Source of the DNA: Candidatus Saccharibacteria bacterium UBA1944
Lineage (GTDB): Bacteria > Patescibacteriota > Saccharimonadia > Saccharimonadales > Saccharimonadaceae
Direction of reading: 5' to 3'
NCBI GenBank assembly: GCA_002336935.1
Contig: DDEW01000009.1
Location: forward strand, 1-24,587
DNA: 24,587 bases
Positions 7,638 through 14,709 of this stretch are shown piece by piece. The notes under the pieces are model-generated. The model did not search any database and was not told the DNA's origin. It saw only the letters and a list, made by a program, of their open reading frames with translations. The first letter of the stretch is position 1. Every line of letters begins with the position of its first letter. Made by a program: the position numbers and the translations under genes.

Positions 7638-10511
7638 ACTGTCTGGCTTATCATCATGCAAATGTAGCTTTGTCGCGTCCTGTGCGGTAGCGTTAGCCTG
7701 CATCGAGATTGGCCGCCGGTCAGCAACCTCTTCTGTTGGCGATGAAGCAGGCTGTGAGGTAGCCATACCAGCAAATGGTGGTCGAGTTTGACGCATACTC
7801 GCAGTATCATCCGTTGGCGATTGGCTTGGAGTCAATGGAGCAATCGGTGCCGGTGTCGTCGGTAACACACCAGCTGCTGCCTGAGGCGTCGAGAGAGGCT
7901 GCACCGATGGCACTTGCAGTGGAGGCGAGGCACCCGATGGTCCCCCACTAGACATTTGTTTACGCTTTGCCAGCCACTCATCTAAGAACGACGACCCTGA
8001 TGCTGGCTTTTGCAAACCGGCCATAGGCCCGCTCACAGTACCTGGTTTAACCGCTTCTTTTTTGACTCGCAGCCGGGCAAATATCTCTTGTTCAACCTGC
8101 CCACGCGGACGACCATACTTGGCCGCTGACAATCGCTTTAATGCATCACTTAGCTGCTGATTTGATTGACCCATTGGAGGAATCCAGCCCATACTAAACG
8201 GTGCTGAGGGAACACCCTGGATTTGCGCAACAACAACTGACTCATAATTTGGGAGCTTCGTAAGGTCCTCAGCATCAAACGCAGGAGCGTAGCGCTTTAC
8301 CATAATTTCTGCATCAGTAATACCAATGCGGCCAGTAATAGTCGTACCAACGTTACCAATAATAGCCTCTCTCAGCTCCTCCTTGAGCTGAGTCATGAAC
8401 TGATTTCCCAATACCAAACTTAATCGATACTTTCGAGCCTCAGAGAGAATTGTTTCGAAACTATCTGTTGCAAAGTTTTGGAACTCATCCACGTACAATG
8501 TAAAGTCTTGGCGTTCATCTTCAGGCATGTTCGCTCTTGCCATCGCAGCAGCTTGGAACTTCATGACAAAGATAATACCAATAAGTCGTGAGTTCAAATC
8601 GCCCATTTTACCCTTTGACAAGTTGACGAGAAGAATCTTCTTATTATTCATAATGTCCGGAAAGTTAAAACCGCTCTTAGTCTGGCCAATGATATTGCGC
8701 ATAGCGTCGTTACTTATGAAGGGGCCAAACTTTGAAACTACCCAGCTAATCACTTCACCCGCCTCACTCGAACGCTGAGACGCCGGAAACTCCTTAGTCC
8801 AAAAGTCTAATACGTTTTGATCGGTAACATACTTAAGCTTACTCTTCATGAATTCCTCGTCAATCAAAAGCTTCGGTATATCAATAAATGTTCCACCCTG
8901 TGGATCACTCATGAGGAGCAATGCACAGTTACGGAAAATATGCTCCAACCGTGGGCCTACAATACCTGTATGGCCTGGGTCGTAAAGGCCATACAACATA
9001 CTAATCGCCTCTTGTACTAAGAAGTCCTTTTGATCAGGGTGATCAAATTCAAACATATTCAAACCAACTGGGTTATCCATGTCGCTTGGATTGAAATAAA
9101 TGACATCTTCTACGCGTTCTTTCGGAACTTTACTAAGCAAAGCCTCCACCGAATCTCCGTGCGGATCAACAAAAGCAAACCCTCGACCATCCATCATGTC
9201 CTGGTATGCAAGGTTTTCTTGCAACACTGATTTACCAACACCTGTTTGGCCAATAATATGAATGTGTCGGCGACGGTCCTTATCGCTCACGCGTATCGGC
9301 TTCTTAACCCCTCGAAATTCGTTATAGCCAAGAAGTAAACCATCATCCATTATTTGTGTAGGACCATCAACTTGTTTGCTCATTTGACGCTGAACTTGTG
9401 ACGTTGGGATGCTGTTTTGATCTGGTAGGTGAAAAATAGTAGCGAGCTCAACACTGTTGAGCACATTCTGGCTAACCTGCTGCGGGAAAAAGCGAAAAAT
9501 GAAGGATGTAGTTAGCTCCTCGACATTTTTTGACAAATTGAATTTGAAGCCATTATACGATGGAGAGTCAAAGAGTGAAAAAGCAGCAACAATATTTTTC
9601 AGCAAAGCCTGTGACCGCGCAGCCGTATTAGATGAAACGACAACCCTTACAAGCACCTCATAGCCCGGATAACGAGTTTTTTCCTGGATTGCCTCCACAA
9701 GTGCCTGCTCTACCGCATTGAGTTGCTTCTCCTCGGGTTTTCCGTCCTTATCTGTTTCTGGCGGTTTCCAAAGTGCCTCCATAACATCTTTTGGTGCAAA
9801 TGCTCCACCAAACCCCGTTTTCCTTACGCCTTTTTCCTTAACAATTTTGTCCGCCAACGAAATAGCTGTCTTTGTCCACCCTTCATTTGCAGGGCGTACG
9901 AGGAATTGGATACCCACGCCATCTTCGCGCCCAGCAGCAGATATAGCATTAAGCAGAGCACGAGATGCATCCCGCTTAGACTCCATGTAAGTGGCTATCG
10001 GATAAGCAAACGTTTTCTTAAGCGTAAACTCGCCACCTATTGTACCGCTAATTTTTCCTATTTTGCTAAATACGTTATGTTCGGTGACTTCTTCTAGGCG
10101 AGCTGCGGGATACGCCGCAGCAATGGCCTGTGATACAACGTCCGTAAGCACTGTAGGTACAACGGCGTAGTAAAACACCAGTCCATCACGTGCAACGATC
10201 TCAAATGACAAATGTCGTTGTCCGTAAATTTTGCTTTTAAAGCCCTTGGTGGCCGTGCTAGATATAATGTTGTACATTACCTGTGCTTGAGATAACACTT
10301 CTTCGGTAAGATCACGCTTATCACGATTCTCGCCCACAACATCTTCACTTGCGGGTGGAAGATGGATAAGTATCGGGACCATCTTTAGGCCCCTCTCATA
10401 GTTTTTCGCCTCGCGTAACGTGCGCCTGTACATCAAAAAGGCAATTGTTGCTACCGTAATGATGAGGGCAGTAACGACGAATAGTGTAATAAACGTTCCT
10501 GTGCTACTCAT
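7614..10511 (-). CDS. VirD4/HerA-like ATPase (type IV secretion / DNA-transfer family)
   Basis: A 965-residue membrane-anchored P-loop ATPase of the DUF87/TraG-VirD4/HerA superfamily. One transmembrane helix is at residues 6-28. A mixed alpha/beta domain spans about 45-370. Walker A, GQTGVGKS, is at 421-428, then FVDPHGDS. Walker B, LYVDEFQNF, is at 672-680, followed by a sensor-like LGNQFMTQL (701-709). From about 820 the chain becomes low-complexity and rich in Pro, Ser and Thr, ending in SIKLR inside the terminator hairpin. The family pumps DNA or protein through type IV systems or acts as coupling protein. No relaxase or channel genes are visible here, so the substrate is unknown. The ATG overlaps the upstream gene stop (ATGA), so translation is coupled. 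The Pro-rich tail may bind partner proteins. Confidence 0.8.
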   Translation of the reverse strand: MSSTGTFITLFVVTALIITVATIAFLMYRRTLREAKNYERGLKMVPILIHLPPASEDVVGENRDKRDLTEEVLSQAQVMYNIISSTATKGFKSKIYGQRHLSFEIVARDGLVFYYAVVPTVLTDVVSQAIAAAYPAARLEEVTEHNVFSKIGKISGTIGGEFTLKKTFAYPIATYMESKRDASRALLNAISAAGREDGVGIQFLVRPANEGWTKTAISLADKIVKEKGVRKTGFGGAFAPKDVMEALWKPPETDKDGKPEEKQLNAVEQALVEAIQEKTRYPGYEVLVRVVVSSNTAARSQALLKNIVAAFSLFDSPSYNGFKFNLSKNVEELTTSFIFRFFPQQVSQNVLNSVELATIFHLPDQNSIPTSQVQRQMSKQVDGPTQIMDDGLLLGYNEFRGVKKPIRVSDKDRRRHIHIIGQTGVGKSVLQENLAYQDMMDGRGFAFVDPHGDSVEALLSKVPKERVEDVIYFNPSDMDNPVGLNMFEFDHPDQKDFLVQEAISMLYGLYDPGHTGIVGPRLEHIFRNCALLLMSDPQGGTFIDIPKLLIDEEFMKSKLKYVTDQNVLDFWTKEFPASQRSSEAGEVISWVVSKFGPFISNDAMRNIIGQTKSGFNFPDIMNNKKILLVNLSKGKMGDLNSRLIGIIFVMKFQAAAMARANMPEDERQDFTLYVDEFQNFATDSFETILSEARKYRLSLVLGNQFMTQLKEELREAIIGNVGTTITGRIGITDAEIMVKRYAPAFDAEDLTKLPNYESVVVAQIQGVPSAPFSMGWIPPMGQSNQQLSDALKRLSAAKYGRPRGQVEQEIFARLRVKKEAVKPGTVSGPMAGLQKPASGSSFLDEWLAKRKQMSSGGPSGASPPLQVPSVQPLSTPQAAAGVLPTTPAPIAPLTPSQSPTDDTASMRQTRPPFAGMATSQPASSPTEEVADRRPISMQANATAQDATKLHLHDDKPDSEVSIKLR

Positions 10512-10933
10512 TCGTCACTCGCAGTACCAATTTCACGTCCATAGCGCTTTCGAATGTACTCAATCTGCAGCTTATTCACTTCGCTTTCTCTGCGATGTGG
10601 GTCGTCTCTGGTATCGGCGAGGATCTTCTTTGCTTTGTCTACCCACTCTTTTTCAATTAAATCATCATCATTGGCAGCAATTGGCGTATCATCAGATGAA
10701 GTCGTCACTGGTTGTGTCGTCTTCGGGTCGGGCACTGGCATAGGCAACGCTGGCATTGCCACCTGGGATACCTCCACTTGCGCTGCGCCTATCTCTGGCG
10801 CACGATGCTCTACACCCTGCTCAGGACGGGTATCTATAGAGCTTTCGGGACTTACCGATCCCGACTCAAATATACTTGTCGGAGCGGGAGCACGCTCAAT
10901 CCCTCCGACTGGTCCTGATTGCTTGGGTTCCAT
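10508..10933 (-). CDS. small partner protein of the VirD4-like ATPase, unknown function
   Basis: A 141-residue soluble protein. The first 90 residues are low-complexity (Pro, Ser, Glu, Ala) and probably disordered. The last 50, from DLIEKEWVDKAKKIL to YIRKRYGREIG, form a compact charged helical domain, and this is the part likely to be conserved. It ends with an ATGA overlap onto the ATPase gene, so the two are translationally coupled and probably work together. No Shine-Dalgarno sequence precedes the ATG. An extended -10 box ends 8 nt before it, so the mRNA should be leaderless. I know of no named family with an assigned function. Confidence 0.7.
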   Translation of the reverse strand: MEPKQSGPVGGIERAPAPTSIFESGSVSPESSIDTRPEQGVEHRAPEIGAAQVEVSQVAMPALPMPVPDPKTTQPVTTSSDDTPIAANDDDLIEKEWVDKAKKILADTRDDPHRRESEVNKLQIEYIRKRYGREIGTASDE

Positions 10934-10941
10934 ATCTGTAA

Positions 10942-10950
10942 ATTATAGCA
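10942..10950 (-). promoter_or_regulatory. extended -10 promoter of a leaderless operon
   Basis: Minus-strand TGCTATAAT ends 8 nt before the ATG at 10933. No convincing -35 hexamer or ribosome-binding site is present. Confidence 0.6.
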
Positions 10951-10975
10951 TAACAATGTTTAAATAAACACCACT

Positions 10976-11353
10976 CTAGCTACGTTTTGAGATGTAAAAG
11001 CAGGCAATGATTTCAAACACGACAATAAGTATCGTTTCATATGCACCCGCCCGTCCGATTGAACGCATACCGAAATACATTACTGGTGCCAACGCCAGCA
11101 CTGTGGCGTAATAATATGCTTGCTGCACAGTAGGGGGTAGTGTTCTACGATGACCACGGGACTGTATACGCCCCACTACACCGCCCAAAAAAAGCAAAAA
11201 AAAGGTCAGCGCACCCAGCGCCAACACATACATAAGAATAAAAACCACTAGTATTCCTAAGGGATGAATAGTAGATGGTGAGGTCACTTGTAAAATAGCC
11301 GACAGTAGAACGAAGGCTGTGAGTGTTGATAACGCTAAGGCTTTCCCAAGCAT
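10976..11353 (-). CDS. hypothetical small membrane protein
   Basis: A 125-residue protein with about four hydrophobic helices (about 5-25, 31-60, 80-96 and 103-121). A basic loop (RIQSRGHRRTLPP, about 62-74) lies between the second and third. No family recognised. The ATG lacks a Shine-Dalgarno sequence but sits 6 nt after an extended -10 (TGATATGAT, 11360-11368), so it too should be leaderless. It is followed 42 bases later by the separate promoter and gene of the ATPase operon. Codon use and length look normal, so I accept it as real. Confidence 0.6.
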   Translation of the reverse strand: MLGKALALSTLTAFVLLSAILQVTSPSTIHPLGILVVFILMYVLALGALTFFLLFLGGVVGRIQSRGHRRTLPPTVQQAYYYATVLALAPVMYFGMRSIGRAGAYETILIVVFEIIACFYISKRS

Positions 11354-11359
11354 AGCTTT

Positions 11360-11368
11360 ATCATATCA
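11360..11368 (-). promoter_or_regulatory. extended -10 promoter, leaderless
   Basis: Minus-strand TGATATGAT, with 6 nt between the -10 hexamer and the ATG at 11353. Same arrangement as at 10942, 13101 and 17153. Confidence 0.5.
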
Positions 11369-11472
11369 TCAATAAAGACAAGGGAGCCAGAGCGGATACT
11401 GCGAATAAATAAGCGAATCACCTGTATAAACAACTATTAGGGTCGCCCGCTATACCGCTCAAGGCTACTGAC

Positions 11473-11750
11473 CGCTCCGCATGTACGGAGCATATGGTCC
11501 TTGCGATAGGTTCCACTTCACGCTTGGTGCTCGCATCACTACCCGAGTATTCTGGTAACGAGGTTTAACCAAGCGTGAGGTACTTCTTTCGCGCGCTACG
11601 ACGCCAAGATTCTTGCTAAGCAAGCCTCAATCGGCGGAGCATAGGCAGCGCCACATTTGGTACTAGTATATAAGGTGCGTGATGAACTACGTCATCATTT
11701 ACATATACCGGTGCCGATGCCTAGTTACCGTCGAATCTTGTTACGGAGCG
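11473..11750 (-). ncRNA. second tmRNA-like RNA (divergent ssrA paralog)
   Basis: Seen on the minus strand: a 5' CGCTCCG, six bases, then GATTCGACGG (11728-11737), the 5' signature of tmRNA at the exact E. coli spacing. The 3' end CGGAGCG (11473-11479) pairs perfectly with the 5' heptamer as a 7-bp acceptor stem. GGACC precedes the 3' acceptor strand, with the same 18-nt gap after GGA as in the canonical tmRNA at 12678-13053. TAGTACCAAA resembles the resume-site context (TAGTTGCAAA in the canonical copy). The frame after TAGTA reads PNVALPMLRRLRLA-stop (11616-11660), with the stop in the loop of CTTGC-TTA-GCAAG, as in tmRNA helix H5. A long hairpin (CACGCTTGGT / ACCAAGCGTG) follows, where tmRNAs keep pseudoknots. 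Departures: C3-G70 replaces the G3-U70 alanine identity pair, the 3' end is GTCA rather than ACCA, and the T-stem is weak. It could be a diverged functional copy or a decaying one; the perfect acceptor pairing with a changed sequence argues against simple decay. Confidence 0.5.
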
Positions 11751-11815
11751 CTTGTCTAAATTGTTAAGGATTTTGTTTTGTGGTGGCTTTTTTGTTTTTG
11801 TAAAAGCTTACTCTT

Positions 11816-11844
11816 ACGTTAGCATAATCTCTTTGATAAGTCAA
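11816..11844 (-). promoter_or_regulatory. candidate promoter of the tmRNA-like RNA
   Basis: Minus-strand TTGACT (11839-11844), a 17-bp spacer and TAACGT (11816-11821) with an upstream TG. Initiation near 11809 would give a leader of about 60 nt, to be removed (for instance by RNase P) before the mature 5' end at 11750. Confidence 0.4.
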
Positions 11845-12486
11845 TCATTTGCTTGTATTTACCGTTGTATTTTACACATTTAATATAAACAACGTTGCGT
11901 TCCAATCTGTTGTCTTAGTTCCATAATCAAAATAACTACGTTGTTATTATAACAATATATTGTACTGAATTAAAGGTTATGCACTCCGAGAAATGCTATT
12001 TCTGGCATACCTGGCATGCTCTGTGGCGACCATGGGTACCTTGCAACCTACCCCACTATTCCTCATATTCTAAATCTTATAAGTCTTTTAGCATCCCGCA
12101 GGTTCTAGCATAAAGTATGTTCACATATTCCAATGTATACCGACTCCACATAGTCGCGCATCGTACTATTGCGCCTAGCATATCGCAGTATTTTTTCGTG
12201 TCGCAACATAAGGCTCAACCTGCATACATTGACATTGCCAGCAGCATTAACTTTCATACGTCACATAGTAATAAATGAGTTGTACGCACCGATACAATTT
12301 GGCGGATTAGTCTTTGATAAGTTCCTGCTCGAATGCCGTGACTTAATCAATCGTAAAAATCCATGCTAGCACAACATATTACCTGTGGGTGTCTTGGTAC
12401 TTACCCATTGCTCGGCACTATGTTTCATGCAAAAACTATACTATAAATCGTGGTATTTTTTACGTAAGTTTTTATTGAAAATTGTA
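11845..12486. other. 640-base stretch without a recognisable gene
   Basis: AT-leaning sequence with no credible reading frame. The longest, 66 codons at 12169-12369, has no ribosome-binding site and no family resemblance. Small hairpins are present (AGAAAT-AGC-ATTTCT near 11990; AACAACGT / ACGTTGTT at 11888-11895 and 11937-11944), but no RNA family I can name. It separates two RNA genes in a genome that is otherwise tightly packed. Confidence 0.5.
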
Positions 12487-12515
12487 TTGACATTAGCGCT
12501 TTGTCATCATATTAT
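12487..12515 (+). promoter_or_regulatory. consensus promoter of a short transcription unit
   Basis: Perfect TTGACA (12487-12492), a 17-bp spacer and TATTAT (12510-12515) on the plus strand. It is the closest match to the sigma-70 consensus in the window. It faces a terminator only about 100 nt away. Confidence 0.75.
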
Positions 12516-12521
12516 AGGGGT

Positions 12522-12626
12522 AGCCTTTGAGTAAAAAAATTATTCGAAGGTACAAAAACAAAAAACATTTGCAAAAAACTCCACGTATAAAACAACCACT
12601 ACTCGCAGGTGGTTGTTTTATTAAGT
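12522..12626 (+). ncRNA. short RNA of about 105 nt, possible sRNA or micro-ORF
   Basis: Bounded by the promoter at 12487-12515 and the terminator hairpin at 12587-12621. A frame opens at TTG 12527 (MSKKIIRRYKNKKHLQKTP...) with AGGGG at 12516-12520, but that site lies upstream of the predicted RNA start. Read through the terminator, the frame continues into antisense tmRNA, so the encoded C-terminus is not a real protein. I therefore prefer a non-coding RNA. A small very basic peptide cannot be excluded. No RNA family recognised. Confidence 0.45.
12587..12626 (+). terminator. intrinsic terminator of the short transcript
   Basis: 13-bp perfect arms (12587-12599 and 12609-12621), a 9-nt loop and a TTTTATT tail. 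The upstream AAAA would also let it work on the other strand. Confidence 0.7.
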
Positions 12627-12642
12627 TCTCAGCTCATTGCCA

Positions 12643-12676
12643 CGAAAAAACCCAACCGTATGGTTGGGTTTTTTCG
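12643..12676 (-). terminator. tmRNA terminator
   Basis: 15-bp perfect inverted repeat with GTAT loop: CGAAAAAACCCAACC and its complement. It lies immediately after the tmRNA CCA end on the minus strand, with TTTTTT in the 3' arm. It is symmetric, so it can also stop plus-strand transcription. Confidence 0.85.
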
Positions 12677-12677
12677 T

Positions 12678-13053
12678 TGGTGGAGCTGCCGGGTACTGCC
12701 CCCGGGTCCATCAGGTAACCTACCTACTCTCTACACACATAGCTTCATTCATAAATAAGGCTGGCGCTCAAAATAAAGCAAACATACGACAGCGCTTTGC
12801 GGCAATAATTTAGACGGGAAGTTGCCACAACCTTCCCAATCGATCCTGCTAAAGTGACGCACCGAGCCTATAGCAGAAATCTAGGCTCAGCACGGCTTGG
12901 TAATTAAACCAGAGCTGGCGCGAATGAAGGAACCTGGAATAGGCTCTTCACACGCTGTGCAAATGTGTTTGCAACTAATGGTTCTGATTACGTCAGATGT
13001 CGGCGTGCAAGTAAGTCTGTTAAAGTCCTGGTGTCGAAAGCTGTGTCAGCCCC
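12678..13053 (-). ncRNA. ssrA: transfer-messenger RNA (tmRNA)
   Basis: A 376-nt tmRNA that rescues stalled ribosomes with SmpB. The 5' GGGGCTG pairs with 3' CAGCTCC, followed by ACCA (12678-12681). This gives the G3-U70 alanine identity pair, as in E. coli. TTTCGACACC follows 14 nt from the 5' end. The resume context TTAGTT precedes GCA (12970-12972). The tag has 22 codons (12907-12972), starts ANTFAQRVKS and ends SFAPALV before TAA. It therefore ends in ALV and not the usual LAA. The T-arm is CCGGG-GGCAGTA-CCCGG, without the common TTCRA loop. An extended -10 (TGGTATACT, 13068-13076) lies upstream and a strong terminator downstream. Confidence 0.93.
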
Positions 13054-13067
13054 TTTTTCCACTGCGT

Positions 13068-13076
13068 AGTATACCA
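13068..13076 (-). promoter_or_regulatory. tmRNA promoter, extended -10
   Basis: Minus-strand TGGTATACT about 15 nt before the mature tmRNA 5' end. The -35 region is poor. Confidence 0.55.
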
Positions 13077-13100
13077 TAGTTTACAGATAGAGACTAGATG

Positions 13101-13109
13101 TGCTTAACT
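13101..13109 (+). promoter_or_regulatory. comM promoter, leaderless
   Basis: TGCTTAACT with TTTACA (13080-13085) 18 bp upstream. Seven bases separate the -10 from the comM ATG and there is no Shine-Dalgarno sequence, so initiation at or next to the A of ATG is expected. Confidence 0.5.
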
Positions 13110-13116
13110 ACGCTAT

Positions 13117-14637
13117 ATGGGAATTGTATCTACTATCGCTTCCGTCGCCCCTATCGGGTTTGATGGACACCTCATTGAAGTTGAGTGTGATACATCACGA
13201 GGCCTTCCAGGACTACAGATCGTGGGCATGGGAAACAAAGCAATTGACGAAGCCAGAGAGCGGGTAAAAAGCGCGATAACTAACTCGCTGCTAGAATATC
13301 CAGCCAAGAGAATCACCGTTAATCTCGCTCCTGCAGAGCTGCCTAAAGATGGTACACACTACGATCTACCCATTAGCCTTGCCATATTAGCTAGCAGCGG
13401 CCAGCTAGATGCTAACCGTCTAAAAAAAGCGGTTTTTGCCGGAGAATTATCGCTCGATGGAAAGATTCGCGCCGTCTCAGGTATAATCACTATTGCTGAA
13501 ATGGCGAGAGATGCAGGCTACACGTCGTTGTATGTTCCCGTTAAAAATGTCCAGCAAGCGCTGCTTGTCGAAGGTATTGATATATACGCAGTAGCCACCC
13601 TAAAAGAGCTCTACTTACACCTAAAGGAGGAAGTTACTCTACCGACTGCAAAGGCTACGACACGCGATAATGATGTGGGGGTATCGCCTTCAGGACCCGT
13701 GCTAGATGATGTGTACGGACAGGAACAGGCTAAGCGCGCGCTTGTCATAGCAGCTGCAGGGCACCACAATCTTCTCCTCACTGGCCCACCCGGCGCCGGA
13801 AAGACAATGCTTGCTAAAGTACTCGCCTCCCTTCTCCCCCCACTTACAAGTGATGAGTGCTTAGAAACAACAAAAATACATAGTCTTGCGGGCGTCCTTA
13901 TTAATGCGGCCGTAGTACAGCGACCATTTCGGTCTCCTCATCACACTTCTAGTCAAGTAGCGCTGATTGGTGGCGGGACTCGGCCACGGCCCGGAGAAGT
14001 AAGCCTCGCCCACCACGGCGTGCTGTTCCTTGATGAAATGCCCGAATACCCTAGATCTGTTTTGGAAGCGCTTCGTCAACCATTGGAAGATCGCGAGGTA
14101 TCCGTCACCCGAGCTAATGGGAGGGCAACCTACCCCGCCAACTTTATTCTCATTGGGACAATGAACCCTTGTCCGTGCGGTTACTACGGTGACCCAACTA
14201 AGGAGTGCCGATGCACTACGAGCCAAATACTTTCCTATCAAAAACGACTCTCGGGACCCCTTCTTGATAGAATTGACATGGTCGTGCATGTTTCACGGGT
14301 GCCAACTAATCAACTTCTTACATTGAAATCGTCGACTAATTCACAACATTCATCTCAAAAGAAAGCAATTGCAGATGCGCAACATAAGCAGTTTAGTCGC
14401 TTTAAAAGTAGTAAAAGATACAACAATTCCTTATCTAGCAAGGAGATTCACAGCTTATCACCCCTTAGCCCAGAGGTACGAAGTCTTCTTGAGACTGCGG
14501 CCAATAAGCTGAGCTTAAGCCCACGTAGCTACTTTAAAGTTATAAAAGTAGCCCGTACTATCGCCGACCTTGACAACTCAGATACTATTAGCCCCACTCA
14601 TTTAGCCGAAGCACTTCAATATAGGCAGCACTCTTGA
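13117..14637 (+). CDS. comM: ComM/YifB-family AAA+ ATPase (Mg-chelatase-like)
   Basis: A 506-residue hexameric AAA+ helicase-like protein. In transformable bacteria ComM extends branches during integration of imported DNA. An N-terminal Lon-type substrate domain (1-170, with GLPGLQIVGMGNKAIDEARERV) precedes the ATPase. Walker A, GPPGAGKT, is at 223-230; Walker B, VLFLDEMPE, at 302-310; DRID at 384-387. A Cys cluster typical of the family (NPCPCGYYGDPTKECRC, 350-366) lies between. The C-terminal helical domain ends near 506, the family length. It starts at an ATG lacking a ribosome-binding site, 7 nt after a -10 box. Its end overlaps the infC promoter. It suggests capacity for natural transformation, though other competence genes lie outside the window. 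Confidence 0.92.
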   Translation: MGIVSTIASVAPIGFDGHLIEVECDTSRGLPGLQIVGMGNKAIDEARERVKSAITNSLLEYPAKRITVNLAPAELPKDGTHYDLPISLAILASSGQLDANRLKKAVFAGELSLDGKIRAVSGIITIAEMARDAGYTSLYVPVKNVQQALLVEGIDIYAVATLKELYLHLKEEVTLPTAKATTRDNDVGVSPSGPVLDDVYGQEQAKRALVIAAAGHHNLLLTGPPGAGKTMLAKVLASLLPPLTSDECLETTKIHSLAGVLINAAVVQRPFRSPHHTSSQVALIGGGTRPRPGEVSLAHHGVLFLDEMPEYPRSVLEALRQPLEDREVSVTRANGRATYPANFILIGTMNPCPCGYYGDPTKECRCTTSQILSYQKRLSGPLLDRIDMVVHVSRVPTNQLLTLKSSTNSQHSSQKKAIADAQHKQFSRFKSSKRYNNSLSSKEIHSLSPLSPEVRSLLETAANKLSLSPRSYFKVIKVARTIADLDNSDTISPTHLAEALQYRQHS

Positions 14638-14662
14638 TATCTCTGGTCATATCTGTTAGAAT
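14634..14662 (+). promoter_or_regulatory. infC-rpmI-rplT operon promoter
   Basis: TTGATA (14634-14639) overlapping the comM stop codon, a 17-bp spacer and TAGAAT (14657-14662) with a TG one base upstream. Initiation near 14669 gives a leader of about 40 nt. Confidence 0.7.
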
Positions 14663-14695
14663 AGCGAGTGAGATTAACGCTAGTAATACTCAAAT

Positions 14696-14704
14696 AAAGG
14701 AGAG
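14696..14704 (+). promoter_or_regulatory. ribosome-binding site that fixes the AUC start of infC
   Basis: AAAGGAGAG, with 7 nt between GGAG and the ATC at 14710. An in-frame TAA at 14695-14697 and the absence of any ATG, GTG or TTG before codon 29 leave ATC as the best start. Confidence 0.75.
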
Positions 14705-14709
14705 TAGCG

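Noticed and set aside
11612..11660. Alternative tag frame in the tmRNA-like RNA ending ARILAS
   Set aside because: It does not begin at the TAGTxxCAAA context, and its stop is not in the hairpin loop; the PNVALP frame fits better.
12169..12369. 66-residue reading frame in the non-coding gap
   Set aside because: No ribosome-binding site, no family resemblance, and an amino-acid mix typical of random frames.
12301..12370. CATTCGAGC on the minus strand as the start of a third tmRNA-like RNA
   Set aside because: The 5' heptamer at the required spacing has no complementary partner downstream, and no tag context follows.
12527..12718. 63-residue reading frame ending in LVELPGTAPGSIR
   Set aside because: Its second half is the antisense of the tmRNA terminator and tmRNA 3' end, and it reads through a strong terminator.
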